Source: Desulfonatronospira sp. | Lineage (GTDB): Bacteria > Desulfobacterota > Desulfovibrionia > Desulfovibrionales > Desulfonatronovibrionaceae | Reading direction: 5' to 3' | Length of the DNA: 6,199 nucleotides | NCBI GenBank assembly: GCA_003563255.1 | Contig: PWSL01000093.1 | Location: 1-6,199, forward strand | Part shown: positions 1-5,510 of the stretch, in pieces | How positions within the stretch are numbered: the first letter of the stretch is position 1 | Layout: each line of letters opens with the position of its first letter | Made by a program: the position numbers and the translations under genes | The notes under the pieces: model-generated | What the model saw: the letters and a program-made list of their open reading frames with translations, nothing else | What the model was told of the DNA's origin: nothing | Databases searched by the model: none

Positions 1-318
1 CTGAAACCCTGTCATAAAAAACAAGAAAGTTTGAACCACGCTTTCAGCGTGGCAGGCCCGGCGCAAAGGACACAAAGGAAGAAAGCACAAAGGGTTTTGG
101 TTTTTCATTTGCCGGGAAGACCCCGGTTAAACAGGCTTCGCGTTTAACGGGGCAGGCGGCAAATGAAAAGGCAGCCTTTTTGAAAACCGTTGCCCGGTTT
201 TCAAAAAACACCCTCCTTACTGTCTTAAACTTTGTGACCTTCGTGTCTGGCCTGCCACGCGCTTCGCGTGGTTCAATATTCTTCTTCTTTGGGTTGCGGG
301 CATGGTCCGCGTTAGATT
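1..318. other. Non-coding region dominated by a palindromic element
   Basis: I see no credible gene here. Short open frames exist, but they run through inverted repeats and have no family resemblance. Most of the stretch (31-276) is one nested palindrome, described separately. The remainder is AT-rich spacer next to the stop codon of the kinase gene at 319. No canonical Rho-independent terminator (GC stem followed by a T-run on the minus strand) is evident directly after the kinase, although the strong hairpin at 177-207 could slow transcription. Confidence 0.7.
31..276. repeat. Nested foldback (palindromic) element, about 245 bp
   Basis: The two ends, 31-57 and 250-276, are inverted copies of each other. 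They match at 22 of 27 positions, and each is itself a hairpin (CCACGC, five-base loop, GCGTGG). Moving inward, 61-80 and the region near 229-248 share the inverted core AAGGnCACAAAG. Bases 102-114 pair with 157-169 (13 bp), enclosing a further hairpin of 121-132 with 142-152 (one bulge). Bases 177-189 pair perfectly with 195-207 (13 bp, five-base loop). No open reading frame inside looks like a protein. This architecture fits a non-autonomous REP/MITE-like element. That it is mobile is inference; the pairing is directly visible. Confidence 0.7.
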
Positions 319-1245
319 TTATTCAAAATTATCTTTATACCTCTTCCAGAATTCCTCAGGAGTAAAATAATGCTCCTGGGTGCCGTGGTGTTCCACTGCA
401 TAAGCTGCACTGGTCAGCCCCACCTTGGCCGCCTCGGATACACTTCGGCCCTCGGTCAGTCCCTTGATGAGCCCTGCACGGAAGCCGTCTCCGGCCCCGG
501 TGGGATCAACCACCTGGGACACCCTGACCGCAGGCAGGACAGCATCGTCCCCACCGTTTAACACCGAACAGCCCAGTTCTCCCAGTGTAGTAATAATATT
601 TTCAGTATATTCAAGAAGCTCTGCTTTGCTTTTGCCGGTATTCTTCATGATCATTTCCAGTTCATAGTCGTTGGCTATGAGAATAAATGAACCACTTATC
701 ATATCCAGCAACTTTTCCCCGGAAAAAGCCGGTATGTTCTGGCCCGGATCGAATATGCAGCGTACTTTCTTCTCCCGGTATCGGCGACTGTAATTGTACA
801 TATCGTCCAGGTTGCCCGGGGCTACTATGGCCAGAGTATCCTCCGGAGAGAGTTGGTCGAAATTGTATTGCGAAGAGTGCTTCATGGCTGCAGGGTTGAA
901 TCCTGTGATCTGGTTGTCCGACTTGTCTGTGGTAATATAGGCTGATGCCGTCAGGTCGTCCTCTATAACACGGATACTTTCACGGCTGATACCGTGCTTC
1001 TTCATCCACTTTTCATAGTTGCCGAAATCCTTTCCCACAGTGGCCAGGATCTCGGGGTCTTCACCCAGAAGCTTCAGGGTGAAGGCTATGTTGCCGGCGG
1101 TGCCTCCGAATTTTTCAATAAGTCCATCGACCAGGAAACATACATTCAGGATGTGTATCTTGTCCGGCATGATATGGTCAGCAAATTTGCCCGGAAAAGG
1201 CATGATCCGGTCATAGGCAACAGATCCTGATACTAAGATTTTCAT
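319..1245 (-). CDS. PfkB-family carbohydrate/nucleoside kinase (adenosine kinase-like)
   Basis: A 308-residue cytoplasmic kinase of the ribokinase/PfkB family, which transfers phosphate from ATP to a sugar or nucleoside hydroxyl. Visible signatures are the N-terminal strand ILVSGSVAYD (3-12), the glycine motif FGGTAGNIA (46-54) that is typical of the substrate-binding region, an NxxE motif (N192 to E195) associated with Mg/phosphate binding, and the anion-hole signature DPTGAGDGF (247-255) with D253 as the catalytic base. Length is normal for the family. The ATG at 1243-1245 is preceded by AAGGAAGG at good spacing. The gene lies 92 bases downstream of cutA on the same strand, so co-transcription is plausible. 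Substrate cannot be read from sequence; relatives in sulfate reducers are often labelled adenosine kinase, but other sugars are equally possible. Confidence 0.88.
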   Translation of the reverse strand: MKILVSGSVAYDRIMPFPGKFADHIMPDKIHILNVCFLVDGLIEKFGGTAGNIAFTLKLLGEDPEILATVGKDFGNYEKWMKKHGISRESIRVIEDDLTASAYITTDKSDNQITGFNPAAMKHSSQYNFDQLSPEDTLAIVAPGNLDDMYNYSRRYREKKVRCIFDPGQNIPAFSGEKLLDMISGSFILIANDYELEMIMKNTGKSKAELLEYTENIITTLGELGCSVLNGGDDAVLPAVRVSQVVDPTGAGDGFRAGLIKGLTEGRSVSEAAKVGLTSAAYAVEHHGTQEHYFTPEEFWKRYKDNFE

Positions 1246-1337
1246 TTCTACCTTCCTTTATTCAATATGTCCGTTATCCAGAGATCCCCCTGGATGGTTA
1301 CCTCCACATGGCTGTCAGAGTCAGCATAGTTATCCAG

Positions 1338-1661
1338 CTACAAACTTTTTCTGGTTTCTGCATCAATCCAGTCCAGAAATTCCCCATGTCCTCCCACAAT
1401 GGGCACAAATACAACGCAGGGACACTCGTAGCTGTGCACTTCCAGCACCTTCTCCACCAGCCTGTCTTTGAGCTCTTCCCTGGTCTTGGCCAGCAACACC
1501 ACCTCTTTGGCGGTCTCCATCCGTCCCTTCCACATGAACATGGCGGTCATGTTCTCAAAGGCATTCACGCAGGCTGCCAGATTATTTTCCACCAGGGCCA
1601 TGCCGATATTTTCGGCCTCTTTCATATCCGCTGCTGTAATATATGCAAACACTTTAGACAT
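1338..1661 (-). CDS. cutA: CutA1-like divalent ion tolerance protein
   Basis: A 107-residue member of the CutA1 family: small, very stable trimeric proteins with a ferredoxin-like fold, linked to divalent metal (copper) tolerance, though their real biochemical role is unsettled. Family features seen are VFAYITAAD (4-12), the LVENNLAACVN segment (23-33) with conserved C31, the MFMWKGRMETAKEVVLLAKT strand-turn-strand (41-60), HSYECP (76-81; usually HPYEVP) and the terminal FLDWIDAET (95-103). I start at the ATG at 1659-1661 because GGAGG (1669-1673, complement) lies seven bases upstream; the TTG two codons earlier would sit almost on that ribosome site. Cys80 and Cys82 are unusual at positions that in relatives are mostly hydrophobic or acidic. 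It is probably transcribed together with the downstream kinase gene. Confidence 0.92.
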   Translation of the reverse strand: MSKVFAYITAADMKEAENIGMALVENNLAACVNAFENMTAMFMWKGRMETAKEVVLLAKTREELKDRLVEKVLEVHSYECPCVVFVPIVGGHGEFLDWIDAETRKSL

Positions 1662-1668
1662 ATCCAAA

Positions 1669-1673
1669 CCTCC
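1669..1673 (-). promoter_or_regulatory. Shine-Dalgarno site fixing the cutA start
   Basis: The minus strand reads GGAGG here, seven bases before the ATG at 1659-1661. It leaves only one base before the upstream in-frame TTG (1665-1667), so it selects the internal ATG and shortens the protein by two residues compared with the longest open frame. Confidence 0.75.
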
Positions 1674-1714
1674 GTTCTACTATTTTTAAAGCCCTGAAAA
1701 CCAGTTTGGTTGCC

Positions 1715-1740
1715 ATCCGGAAAAACCTGTCTTTCCGGAT
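1715..1740 (-). repeat. Hairpin in the cutA leader
   Basis: Bases 1715-1723 (ATCCGGAAA) pair perfectly with 1732-1740 around an eight-base loop. The stem lies about 55-80 bases upstream of the cutA ATG. No T-run follows it on the minus strand, so it is not a standard terminator. It may be a leader structure or another palindromic repeat; function is unknown. Confidence 0.5.
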
Positions 1741-1753
1741 GCTGAAAAAAACG

Positions 1754-1817
1754 ACCATTCAGGGGTTAAATAGGGTGATGCCTGCAATCACTCCTCAGAC
1801 GTGACTTGGGACAGCCC
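1754..1817 (+). repeat. Dispersed repeat, degenerate copy (left, direct)
   Basis: It begins ACCATTCAGGGG (1754-1765), continues through GGTGATGCCTG and ends at GGGACAGCCC (1808-1817). The same modules in the same order occur on the minus strand at 2064-2021 (GTAACCATTCAGGGG, GGTGCCTG, GGGACAGTCCC) and on the plus strand at 6142-6199. This copy is the most diverged and has an AT-rich insertion after the first module. Confidence 0.5.
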
Positions 1818-1894
1818 TGAACATATTACCTTCTAAGTAACTAGAATCGTATTGGCAATAAAATCAGGTACTTACAAATTTGAGAATATTTGCT

Positions 1895-2009
1895 CTTGTT
1901 CCCAGGCTCCAGCCTGGGGACATCACTTTTTTGTGGCTCCAGCCACATTTTGAAGAAGCGCCTGGAGCCGCAAGAACTAAACGTTTCCAGGCTGGAGCCT
2001 GGGAACGAG
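1895..2009. repeat. REP-like cluster of GGCTCCAGCC hairpins
   Basis: Four short palindromes share the core GCTCCAG or its complement. Bases 1901-1908 pair with 1911-1918 (8 bp), 1932-1938 with 1941-1947 (7 bp), an imperfect one is centred at 1964-1965, and 1983-1993 pair with 1996-2006 (11 bp with one G-U). The outermost two are also inverted copies of each other (1895-1921 against 1983-2009), so the unit can fold as one large cruciform or as a chain of hairpins. Similar palindromic units in bacteria are mobilised by REP-associated tyrosine transposases; that link is inference, as no transposase is in the window. Confidence 0.65.
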
Positions 2010-2020
2010 AAAATAAGTGC

Positions 2021-2064
2021 GGGACTGTCCCCGGGCCGGTTCAGGCACCCCCCTGAATGGTTAC
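2021..2064 (-). repeat. Dispersed repeat, copy in inverse orientation
   Basis: Read on the minus strand from 2064 it contains GTAACCATTCAGGGG, GGTGCCTGAACC and then GGGGACAGTCCC, ending near 2021. Together with the diverged direct copy at 1754-1817 it brackets the hairpin cluster as inverted ends, suggesting a composite unit of roughly 310 bases. Confidence 0.5.
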
Positions 2065-2092
2065 ACATGATGTATCTGTTTAGAGTTTAAAA

Positions 2093-2110
2093 AAATGCGG
2101 GACTGTCCCA
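2093..2110. repeat. GGGACTGTCCC palindrome next to a T/A tract
   Basis: The palindrome at 2099-2109 repeats the sequence at 2021-2031, including the preceding GC. On the minus strand it is followed by GCATTTTTTT, so it could act as a weak terminator about 50 bases past the cytochrome stop codon. The stem is only four to five pairs, so this is tentative. Confidence 0.4.
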
Positions 2111-2161
2111 TATCTGGACATGGACAACTATTACGCCTGGGTTATAGGGACACAAGCCGAC

Positions 2162-2428
2162 TTAGTGTTCAGCCAGGTACTCAACTATGAGTTGCTTTTC
2201 CTCCCCGTCGATTCCTGCTCCGTAGTTCATCATCCTCTGAACGGTGCTCTCCCATTCTTCAAGGGTCTTCCGGGCTGCCTGCACCCTGTCCAGTCCATGG
2301 CAGGAATCACAGTGATGATTAACCAGGTTTTCACCCGCTTTGCTGTTATCAGCACTGATGTCCATGCTCAAAGCGAAAACAAACACCACCACAGCAGCAG
2401 TACAAGCCCAAGGCAGAAATCTATTCAT
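2162..2428 (-). CDS. Small periplasmic monohaem cytochrome c
   Basis: An 88-residue precursor for an electron carrier in the periplasm; its redox partner cannot be told. Residues 2-26 form a Sec signal peptide (basic start, hydrophobic core AAVVVFVFAL, likely cleavage after A26). The mature protein of about 62 residues has one haem-binding CDSCH motif (C40, C43, H44), and a MM pair at 66-67 in the segment EWESTVQRMMNYG offers the second axial ligand. The spacing of R53, the EW pair and the methionines resembles the haem domain found in quinohaemoprotein amine dehydrogenase alpha subunits and in many small delta-proteobacterial cytochromes. AGGAGG (complement of 2434-2439) lies five bases before the ATG, a strong ribosome site. 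It appears to be a single-gene unit, isolated by repeats on both sides. Confidence 0.88.
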   Translation of the reverse strand: MNRFLPWACTAAVVVFVFALSMDISADNSKAGENLVNHHCDSCHGLDRVQAARKTLEEWESTVQRMMNYGAGIDGEEKQLIVEYLAEH

Positions 2429-2783
2429 CTTATCCTCCTGTCCTTACAAAAAATTTATGCATGACACAGTCACAAAACCCATGCCAGAAATAAAAGCCTG
2501 CTGAAAATCTGCGGGATTAAGCCTGTCACCACTTATCAGTCAAAAAAATACCTAAACCCCTGCATCCTGTATAAGTTAAACCATTTGACAAAATTATGCA
2601 ACCTGACTCAGACCAGCTGAAATCCCAAGTCAGGACAGGGTCCAGCTGTATCTTTTCAGGACCTTGCATGTCGCATGGTTTCCTGCTCCACCTCCGGCTC
2701 GTAAGAACCGTGCCTGTGGGTCGTAGGGCCTGGCTTCTCCGCAAACCTTTTTTCGAATATTCTGCAGACTTTCTGCCATAAAA

Positions 2784-2804
2784 AAGTGCGGAGATGCCTG
2801 TCCC
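2784..2804 (+). repeat. Variant copy of the AAGTGCGGGACTGTCCCC motif
   Basis: This reads AAGTGCGG, a short insertion, then CTGTCCCC, close to the uninterrupted version at 2015-2032. The shared left flank AAGTGCGG makes chance unlikely, but the match is short. Confidence 0.4.
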
Positions 2805-2878
2805 CTGCTTTCCTTAAAATCGGAAAACTGATACACTTCGGCCCTTCTGTCTATACTTTACACGACTTAAGCTTTAGG

Positions 2879-2906
2879 TTAACTGCATTGCCGGAGTCAG
2901 TATAAA
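2879..2906 (+). promoter_or_regulatory. Candidate sigma-70 promoter for the pagL-like gene
   Basis: TTAACT (2879-2884) and TATAAA (2901-2906) are separated by 16 bases, close to the TTGACA/TATAAT consensus. A transcript would begin near 2913 and have a leader of about 26 bases. It is predicted by eye only. Confidence 0.4.
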
Positions 2907-2938
2907 CCAACCACAACCTTAGAATAGATGCGCTGTTT

Positions 2939-3568
2939 ATGAAGCAAAAATTTCTGTTTTATGTCCTTTTATTATCTTTCCTGATATGTACCCCAGACAG
3001 GGCCTTTGCTGAAGATAGTGAAGGTCTTCAGGACCAGAAGGAAAGAAAATGGAGCCTGACTTTATCCAGCGGGATATATACTGACCGCACCGTAGGACAG
3101 GCTATCTTCAACATTCCAGGACGTCTGGAAAGCAATTACATGCACAGCCTGGCCGTGGCCCGGCAGATGGGCGGATTCTGGGATCATTTTTCCTGGGAAC
3201 TGGAAGGCATGTTCGCCAAACACCACGGCAAACACAAGACAGGACGCCAGGACTACGAGGAGTTTGTGGCAGCGCTTCTGATACGCTACCATACATTTCC
3301 CTGGGACCAGTGGCTTGATACCACCCTGGCGGTGGGAAGCGGCGTTTCTGCCACCACCGAAACCCCCAAACGTGAATTGCAGACAGATAGAGGCAAAAGC
3401 CAGAACATTCTAAATTACCTGGCTTTTGAGCTGGAATTAACTTGGCCCAAATTTCCCAATACCAGCCTGACCTATCGCATTCATCACCGCTCCGGGGTGT
3501 TTGGGCTGTACGGCGGCGTAGAAGGAGCTTCCGACTTTTATCTGCTGGGGCTGCGCTGGAGATTCTAA
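2939..3568 (+). CDS. Outer-membrane beta-barrel, probable lipid A 3-O-deacylase (PagL-like)
   Basis: A 209-residue precursor. Residues 1-24 are a Sec signal peptide (KQK, then a hydrophobic LFYVLLLSFLIC stretch, cleavage after AFA). The mature part has alternating aromatic/polar strands (WSLTLSSGIY, FSWELEGMF, LTYRIHHRSG, FYLLGLRWRF) and ends in phenylalanine, the usual signal for BAM-dependent insertion into the outer membrane. PagL removes the 3-O-linked acyl chain from lipid A using a His-x-Ser-Glu triad near the C-terminus; here H183-R-S185 and E195 are candidate equivalents, although the Ser-Glu gap (10) is shorter than the 12 I recall for the Pseudomonas enzyme. The start has no strong ribosome site. 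The stop overlaps the converging ruvA stop. It could instead be another small barrel without enzyme activity. Confidence 0.8.
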   Translation: MKQKFLFYVLLLSFLICTPDRAFAEDSEGLQDQKERKWSLTLSSGIYTDRTVGQAIFNIPGRLESNYMHSLAVARQMGGFWDHFSWELEGMFAKHHGKHKTGRQDYEEFVAALLIRYHTFPWDQWLDTTLAVGSGVSATTETPKRELQTDRGKSQNILNYLAFELELTWPKFPNTSLTYRIHHRSGVFGLYGGVEGASDFYLLGLRWRF

Positions 3569-4176
3569 CCCATCTTCTCCCGTGCCTTCTCTTTCAGCAC
3601 CGCCCGGATGGCCGCACTCACATCCAGGTCCGGCTCTTTATCCAGGACCTCGTCCAGAAGGGGAGTCACTTCAGCAGCCGAGTAGCCAAGGCTGGTCAGA
3701 CCAGCCAGGGCATCCTGGCGCACACCCCGTTGTGTCGGCGCAGAACGGGATACTTCCTGTTGCGGCGAGATAAAATTCAGGCGGTCCTTTAGATCCAGGA
3801 TAAGTCTGCGGGCTGTCTTGGACCCTATGCCTGGTACCTGGGTCAAAGATATCTCGTCCTCGGTACTGATAACCTTCTGGATCTGGGCCGGTGAAAAAAT
3901 ACCAAGAATGGCCAGGGCCGTTTTGGGCCCCAGTTTTGGGGCGTTCAGCAGGACATTGAAAGTCTCACGTTCATCCAGGGTGAAAAAACCATACAGGTCC
4001 AGGGAATCCTCCCTGACCACCAGGCTGGTGTAAAGCTGCAGATCCTCGCCCTGCCCCGGCATATTGTGCAGTCCCATGGCGGAAATATGCACTTCATATC
4101 CCAGCCCCGAAGCAGTCATGACCAGGCAGGTTTTATCGTTGAAGCTCAGGAGGGTACCGCGCAAAAGGGCAATCAT
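3565..4176 (-). CDS. ruvA: Holliday junction DNA helicase subunit RuvA
   Basis: A 203-residue protein that binds four-way DNA junctions as a tetramer and loads the RuvB motor for branch migration in recombinational repair. Domain I (1-63) is the OB fold, starting MIALLRGTL and closing with VREDSLDLYGF (54-64), which includes the acidic pin E56/D57. Domain II carries two helix-hairpin-helix motifs, LLNAPKLGPKTALAIL (76-91) and LTQVPGIGSKTARRLI (111-126). After a variable linker, domain III (about 151-203), which contacts RuvB, contains DALAGLTSLGYS. Length is typical. The ATG overlaps the ruvC stop (ATGA, 4173-4176), implying translational coupling. The stop codon shares bases with the stop of the converging pagL-like gene. 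No ruvB follows in this window. Confidence 0.97.
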   Translation of the reverse strand: MIALLRGTLLSFNDKTCLVMTASGLGYEVHISAMGLHNMPGQGEDLQLYTSLVVREDSLDLYGFFTLDERETFNVLLNAPKLGPKTALAILGIFSPAQIQKVISTEDEISLTQVPGIGSKTARRLILDLKDRLNFISPQQEVSRSAPTQRGVRQDALAGLTSLGYSAAEVTPLLDEVLDKEPDLDVSAAIRAVLKEKAREKMG

Positions 4177-4685
4177 GTCAAAACTCCAAAAACCGCAGCC
4201 CGGCGCTGGTTTAGATGGGCTATGGCTACAGCCAGGGCATCACTTGCATCCTGGGCCCAATTGGGCCTGCACCCAAGCATCTGGGCCACCATGAAGGCCA
4301 CCTGGTCCTTGCCGGCCCGGCCTGCGCCCACCAGGGATTTTTTGACCAGAGTGGGCTCGTAGGAATAAACCGGCACTCTCTGGTGTGAGCAGGCCACTAT
4401 CACAGCCCCCCTGGCCTGACCCAGTTTGAGGGCTGAAGATGCATTCTTGGAGGTAAACACCTCTTCCACGGCAGCCTGGTCCGGGGAATACTCCCGGATC
4501 AATGAGCAAATGCGGGTAAATATTGTATCCAGCTTCATGCTCAGGTCGTCCCGGCCATTGGTCCTGATGGTGCCCGTGTCCAGAAGCTCCAGACAGCCGG
4601 ATGTTTCCCGGACCACTCCATAGCCGGTGCACCTGGAACCCGGATCTATCCCCAGAACAACCACCTTGCCGGATGTTTTGAACAC
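4173..4685 (-). CDS. ruvC: Crossover junction endodeoxyribonuclease RuvC
   Basis: A 170-residue dimeric Holliday junction resolvase that cuts opposing strands of the junction symmetrically in concert with RuvAB. The RNase H-like fold and its four acidic metal ligands are present: D14 in GIDPGSRCTGYG, E74 in AAVEEVF, and D146 and D149 in AQDASDALAVAIAH. The segment NASSALKLGQARGAVIVA (81-98) is the conserved core helix. Length matches the family. The start is GTG (4683-4685), two bases after the yebC stop, with GGAG (complement of 4694-4697) eight bases upstream. The 3' end overlaps ruvA by four bases. The TGA stop here gives a normal-length protein, showing that TGA acts as a stop in this genome. 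Confidence 0.96.
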   Translation of the reverse strand: MFKTSGKVVVLGIDPGSRCTGYGVVRETSGCLELLDTGTIRTNGRDDLSMKLDTIFTRICSLIREYSPDQAAVEEVFTSKNASSALKLGQARGAVIVACSHQRVPVYSYEPTLVKKSLVGAGRAGKDQVAFMVAQMLGCRPNWAQDASDALAVAIAHLNQRRAAVFGVLT

Positions 4686-4687
4686 TG

Positions 4688-5437
4688 TTAATTCTCCAGT
4701 TCCTGCAGCAGTTCCTGCGGAAGCTCAAAATTAGCATGGATATTCTGTACGTCATCCAGGTCATCCAGGGCATCGTAAAGCTTAAGTATCTTGCGTCCTG
4801 TCTCCAGGTCCACTCCCACAGTATTCTGGGGTACCATGGTCAGCTCTGCCTCGCTGTATTCGATACCCGCATTCTGGTAGGCCTCCTGCAAGGATGTGAA
4901 ATCCTCCGGTGCGCAGTGCACCTGCCACACCTCACCATCATCGATTATATCCTCAGCCCCGGCCTCCAGTCCTGCCTCCAGCACCTGCTCCTCGCTGTAG
5001 GTCTCCTTGTCGAATGACAGTACTCCCTTGTGGTCAAACATCCAGGCCACACAGCCGGACTCTCACATGGCACCGCCGTTCTTGCTCATAAGATGCCTGA
5101 TCTCTGCAACTGTGCGGTTTTTGTTGTCCGTGGCCACCCGCACCAGCATGGCAACCCCCCCGGGACCATAGCCTTCGTATATGGACTCTTCTATCTGGTC
5201 CGCCGCCAGTTCTCCTGTGCCCTTCTTGATAGCGGTTTCAATCTTGTCCTTGGGAAGGTTTGCGGACTTGGCGGAATCAATGGCCGCCCGCAGCCTGGAA
5301 TTCTTGTCCGGATCACCACCGCCGTCTTTGGCTGACAGCATGAGCTCCTTGGTCACCTTGGTGAAGATTTTGCCCTTCTTGGCGTCCTGCCTGCCTTTTC
5401 TGTGCTGAATATTGTGCCACTTGCTGTGTCCTGCCAT
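4688..5437 (-). pseudogene. yebC: YebC/PmpR family protein, interrupted by an in-frame TGA
   Basis: Across the whole interval the frame encodes a 249-codon YebC/TACO1 protein, the normal family length, but codon 125 (5063-5065) is TGA. The upstream part begins [18 protein letters not shown] and runs through YEGYGPGG and [18 protein letters not shown]; the downstream part resumes ESGCVAWMFDHKG and continues to the end in the same frame, so there is no frameshift. Relatives have GGNLG at this point, so TGA stands for glycine (GGA to TGA, one base). YebC proteins act as DNA-binding regulators in some bacteria and, by more recent work, help ribosomes translate proline-rich stretches. If the stop is real, only a 124-residue N-terminal fragment is made, unless the 120-residue remainder restarts at the ATG at 5048-5050. 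The start has an AGGAG site; rlmE ends 73 bases upstream. Confidence 0.88.
4694..4697 (-). promoter_or_regulatory. Shine-Dalgarno site supporting the GTG start of ruvC
   Basis: GGAG on the minus strand lies inside the last codons of yebC, eight bases before the GTG at 4683-4685. No ATG is available at a comparable place, so this site supports the unusual start codon and close coupling of yebC and ruvC translation. Confidence 0.6.
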
Positions 5438-5510
5438 ATTGCTACTCTCCTGTTATCGCTGCAGTAAATAATTATTTATCAACCTCCGGAGACTGATTCG
5501 CTATTAGCAA

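Larger units (their letters stand above)
1662..2161. other. Repeat-rich intergenic region between cutA and the cytochrome gene
   Basis: About 500 bases with no convincing gene. From left to right it holds the cutA leader with a nine-base-pair hairpin (1715-1740), a degenerate repeat copy (1754-1817), AT-rich spacer, a REP-like hairpin cluster (1895-2009), and two copies of the palindrome GGGACTGTCCC (2021-2031 and 2099-2109). Two overlapping open frames across 1841-2090 on opposite strands are explained by the palindromes and have no protein character. No convincing promoter for cutA could be picked out. Confidence 0.65.
2429..2938. other. Intergenic region between the divergent cytochrome and pagL-like genes
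   Basis: About 510 bases between genes that point away from each other, so promoters for both should lie here. A candidate plus-strand promoter is given at 2879-2906; I could not choose a convincing one for the cytochrome. The middle part (about 2630-2780) is more GC-rich and is open in several frames at once, without recognisable protein features; it may be decayed mobile DNA. A variant of the dispersed repeat (AAGTGCGG...CTGTCCCC) occurs at 2784-2804. Confidence 0.6.

Noticed and set aside
177..207. Rho-independent terminator for the kinase gene
   Set aside because: The 13-bp stem is strong but AT-rich at its base, lacks a following T-run on the minus strand and belongs to the larger foldback element.
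1308..1697. 129-codon plus-strand open frame across cutA
   Set aside because: It is antisense to a clear CutA homologue, has no ribosome site and its translation has no family character.
1895..2009. CRISPR array
   Set aside because: The repeated cores alternate in orientation, are short palindromes and have irregular spacers; there are no cas genes.
2526..2744. 72-codon minus-strand open frame upstream of the cytochrome
   Set aside because: It has no ribosome site or recognised motif, and another frame of the same strand is equally open; treated as non-coding or decayed DNA.
4240..4773. 177-codon minus-strand open frame overlapping ruvC
   Set aside because: It is a shifted-frame shadow of ruvC, whose catalytic residues, start site and coupling to its neighbours are all clear.
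4688..5437. Frameshift in yebC or two separate genes
   Set aside because: Both parts lie in the same frame and join at adjacent family residues, so it is one gene with a single stop codon.
4173..5437. Genome-wide reassignment of TGA to glycine
   Set aside because: ruvC uses TGA as a normal terminator, overlapping the ruvA start, and no other gene in the window has an internal TGA.
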